From the NCBI GenBank assembly GCA_031255615.1, contig JAIRSD010000244.1, forward strand, positions 1 to 11,113: a stretch of 11,113 bases of DNA. Direction: 5' to 3'. Positions 11,079 through 11,113 of the stretch are shown here, one piece after another. Under the pieces are notes generated by a model. It searched no databases. It was not told where the DNA came from and worked only from the letters and a program-made list of their open reading frames with translations. The number at the start of each line of letters is the position of its first letter. Position 1 is the first letter of the stretch. Position numbers and translations under genes: made by a program. The DNA is from Treponema sp. GTDB lineage: Bacteria; Spirochaetota; Spirochaetia; Treponematales; Breznakiellaceae.

Positions 11079-11113
11079 AATCCTTACAGGATAAGGAATT
11101 AGCCTACCCGAAA

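Noticed and set aside
10997..11113. tRNA-Leu 3' end as an integration attachment site for the 8385-10847 region
   Set aside because: No second copy of the tRNA 3' end is visible in the window and no integrase is present; the repeats end 150 nt before the tRNA.

Overview
The window looks like a piece of a spirochaete chromosome, most likely Treponema of the moderately GC-rich, repeat-laden gut type. This is an inference. It rests on the treponemal style of the CheW, NAD kinase and RecN proteins, on the gene order cheW - DegT-like - nadK - recN - hypothetical (which I recall, without being able to check, as similar in T. pallidum), and on the ankyrin-repeat lipoprotein and dense palindromic intergenic DNA.

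Layout. Positions 1-110 hold the 3' part of a 5S rRNA gene and its T-tract. A good sigma70-type promoter at 162-191 then drives a tightly packed plus-strand cluster running to 5382. It contains cheW (248-718), a DegT/DnrJ-type aminotransferase homologue that lacks the expected PLP lysine (731-1858), nadK (about 1866-2798), recN (2791-4533, overlapping nadK by 8 nt) and a helical protein of unknown function (4546-5382). Gaps are 12 nt or less, so this is probably one transcript mixing chemotaxis coupling, NADP synthesis and DNA repair. A large minus-strand gene (8193-5368) converges on it, and the two 3' ends overlap by 15 nt. It encodes a 941-residue predicted lipoprotein made almost wholly of about 25 ankyrin repeats.

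The right third (8194-11113) differs in character. It is mostly non-coding, GC-rich and full of perfect hairpins and dispersed repeats, with one clear protein gene, an extended SDR (NAD-dependent epimerase/dehydratase; 8941-9918). Two different repeat families occur as inverted pairs nested around that gene: 8385-8475 with 10755-10847, and 8621-8659 with 10001-10036. Between the right-hand members lies a degenerate group II intron (about 10320-10737). It keeps domains V and VI and part of domain I, but has lost its 5' end and nearly all of its reverse transcriptase. A strong promoter (10952-10981) and a tRNA-Leu(GAG) gene (10997-11078) close the window.

The most noteworthy points are the nested inverted repeats around the SDR gene, the miniature group II intron relic, the 98-residue super-period in the ankyrin protein, and the apparent loss of the catalytic lysine in the DegT homologue. 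I see no CRISPR array, no intact transposase and no recognisable novel defence or biosynthetic system.
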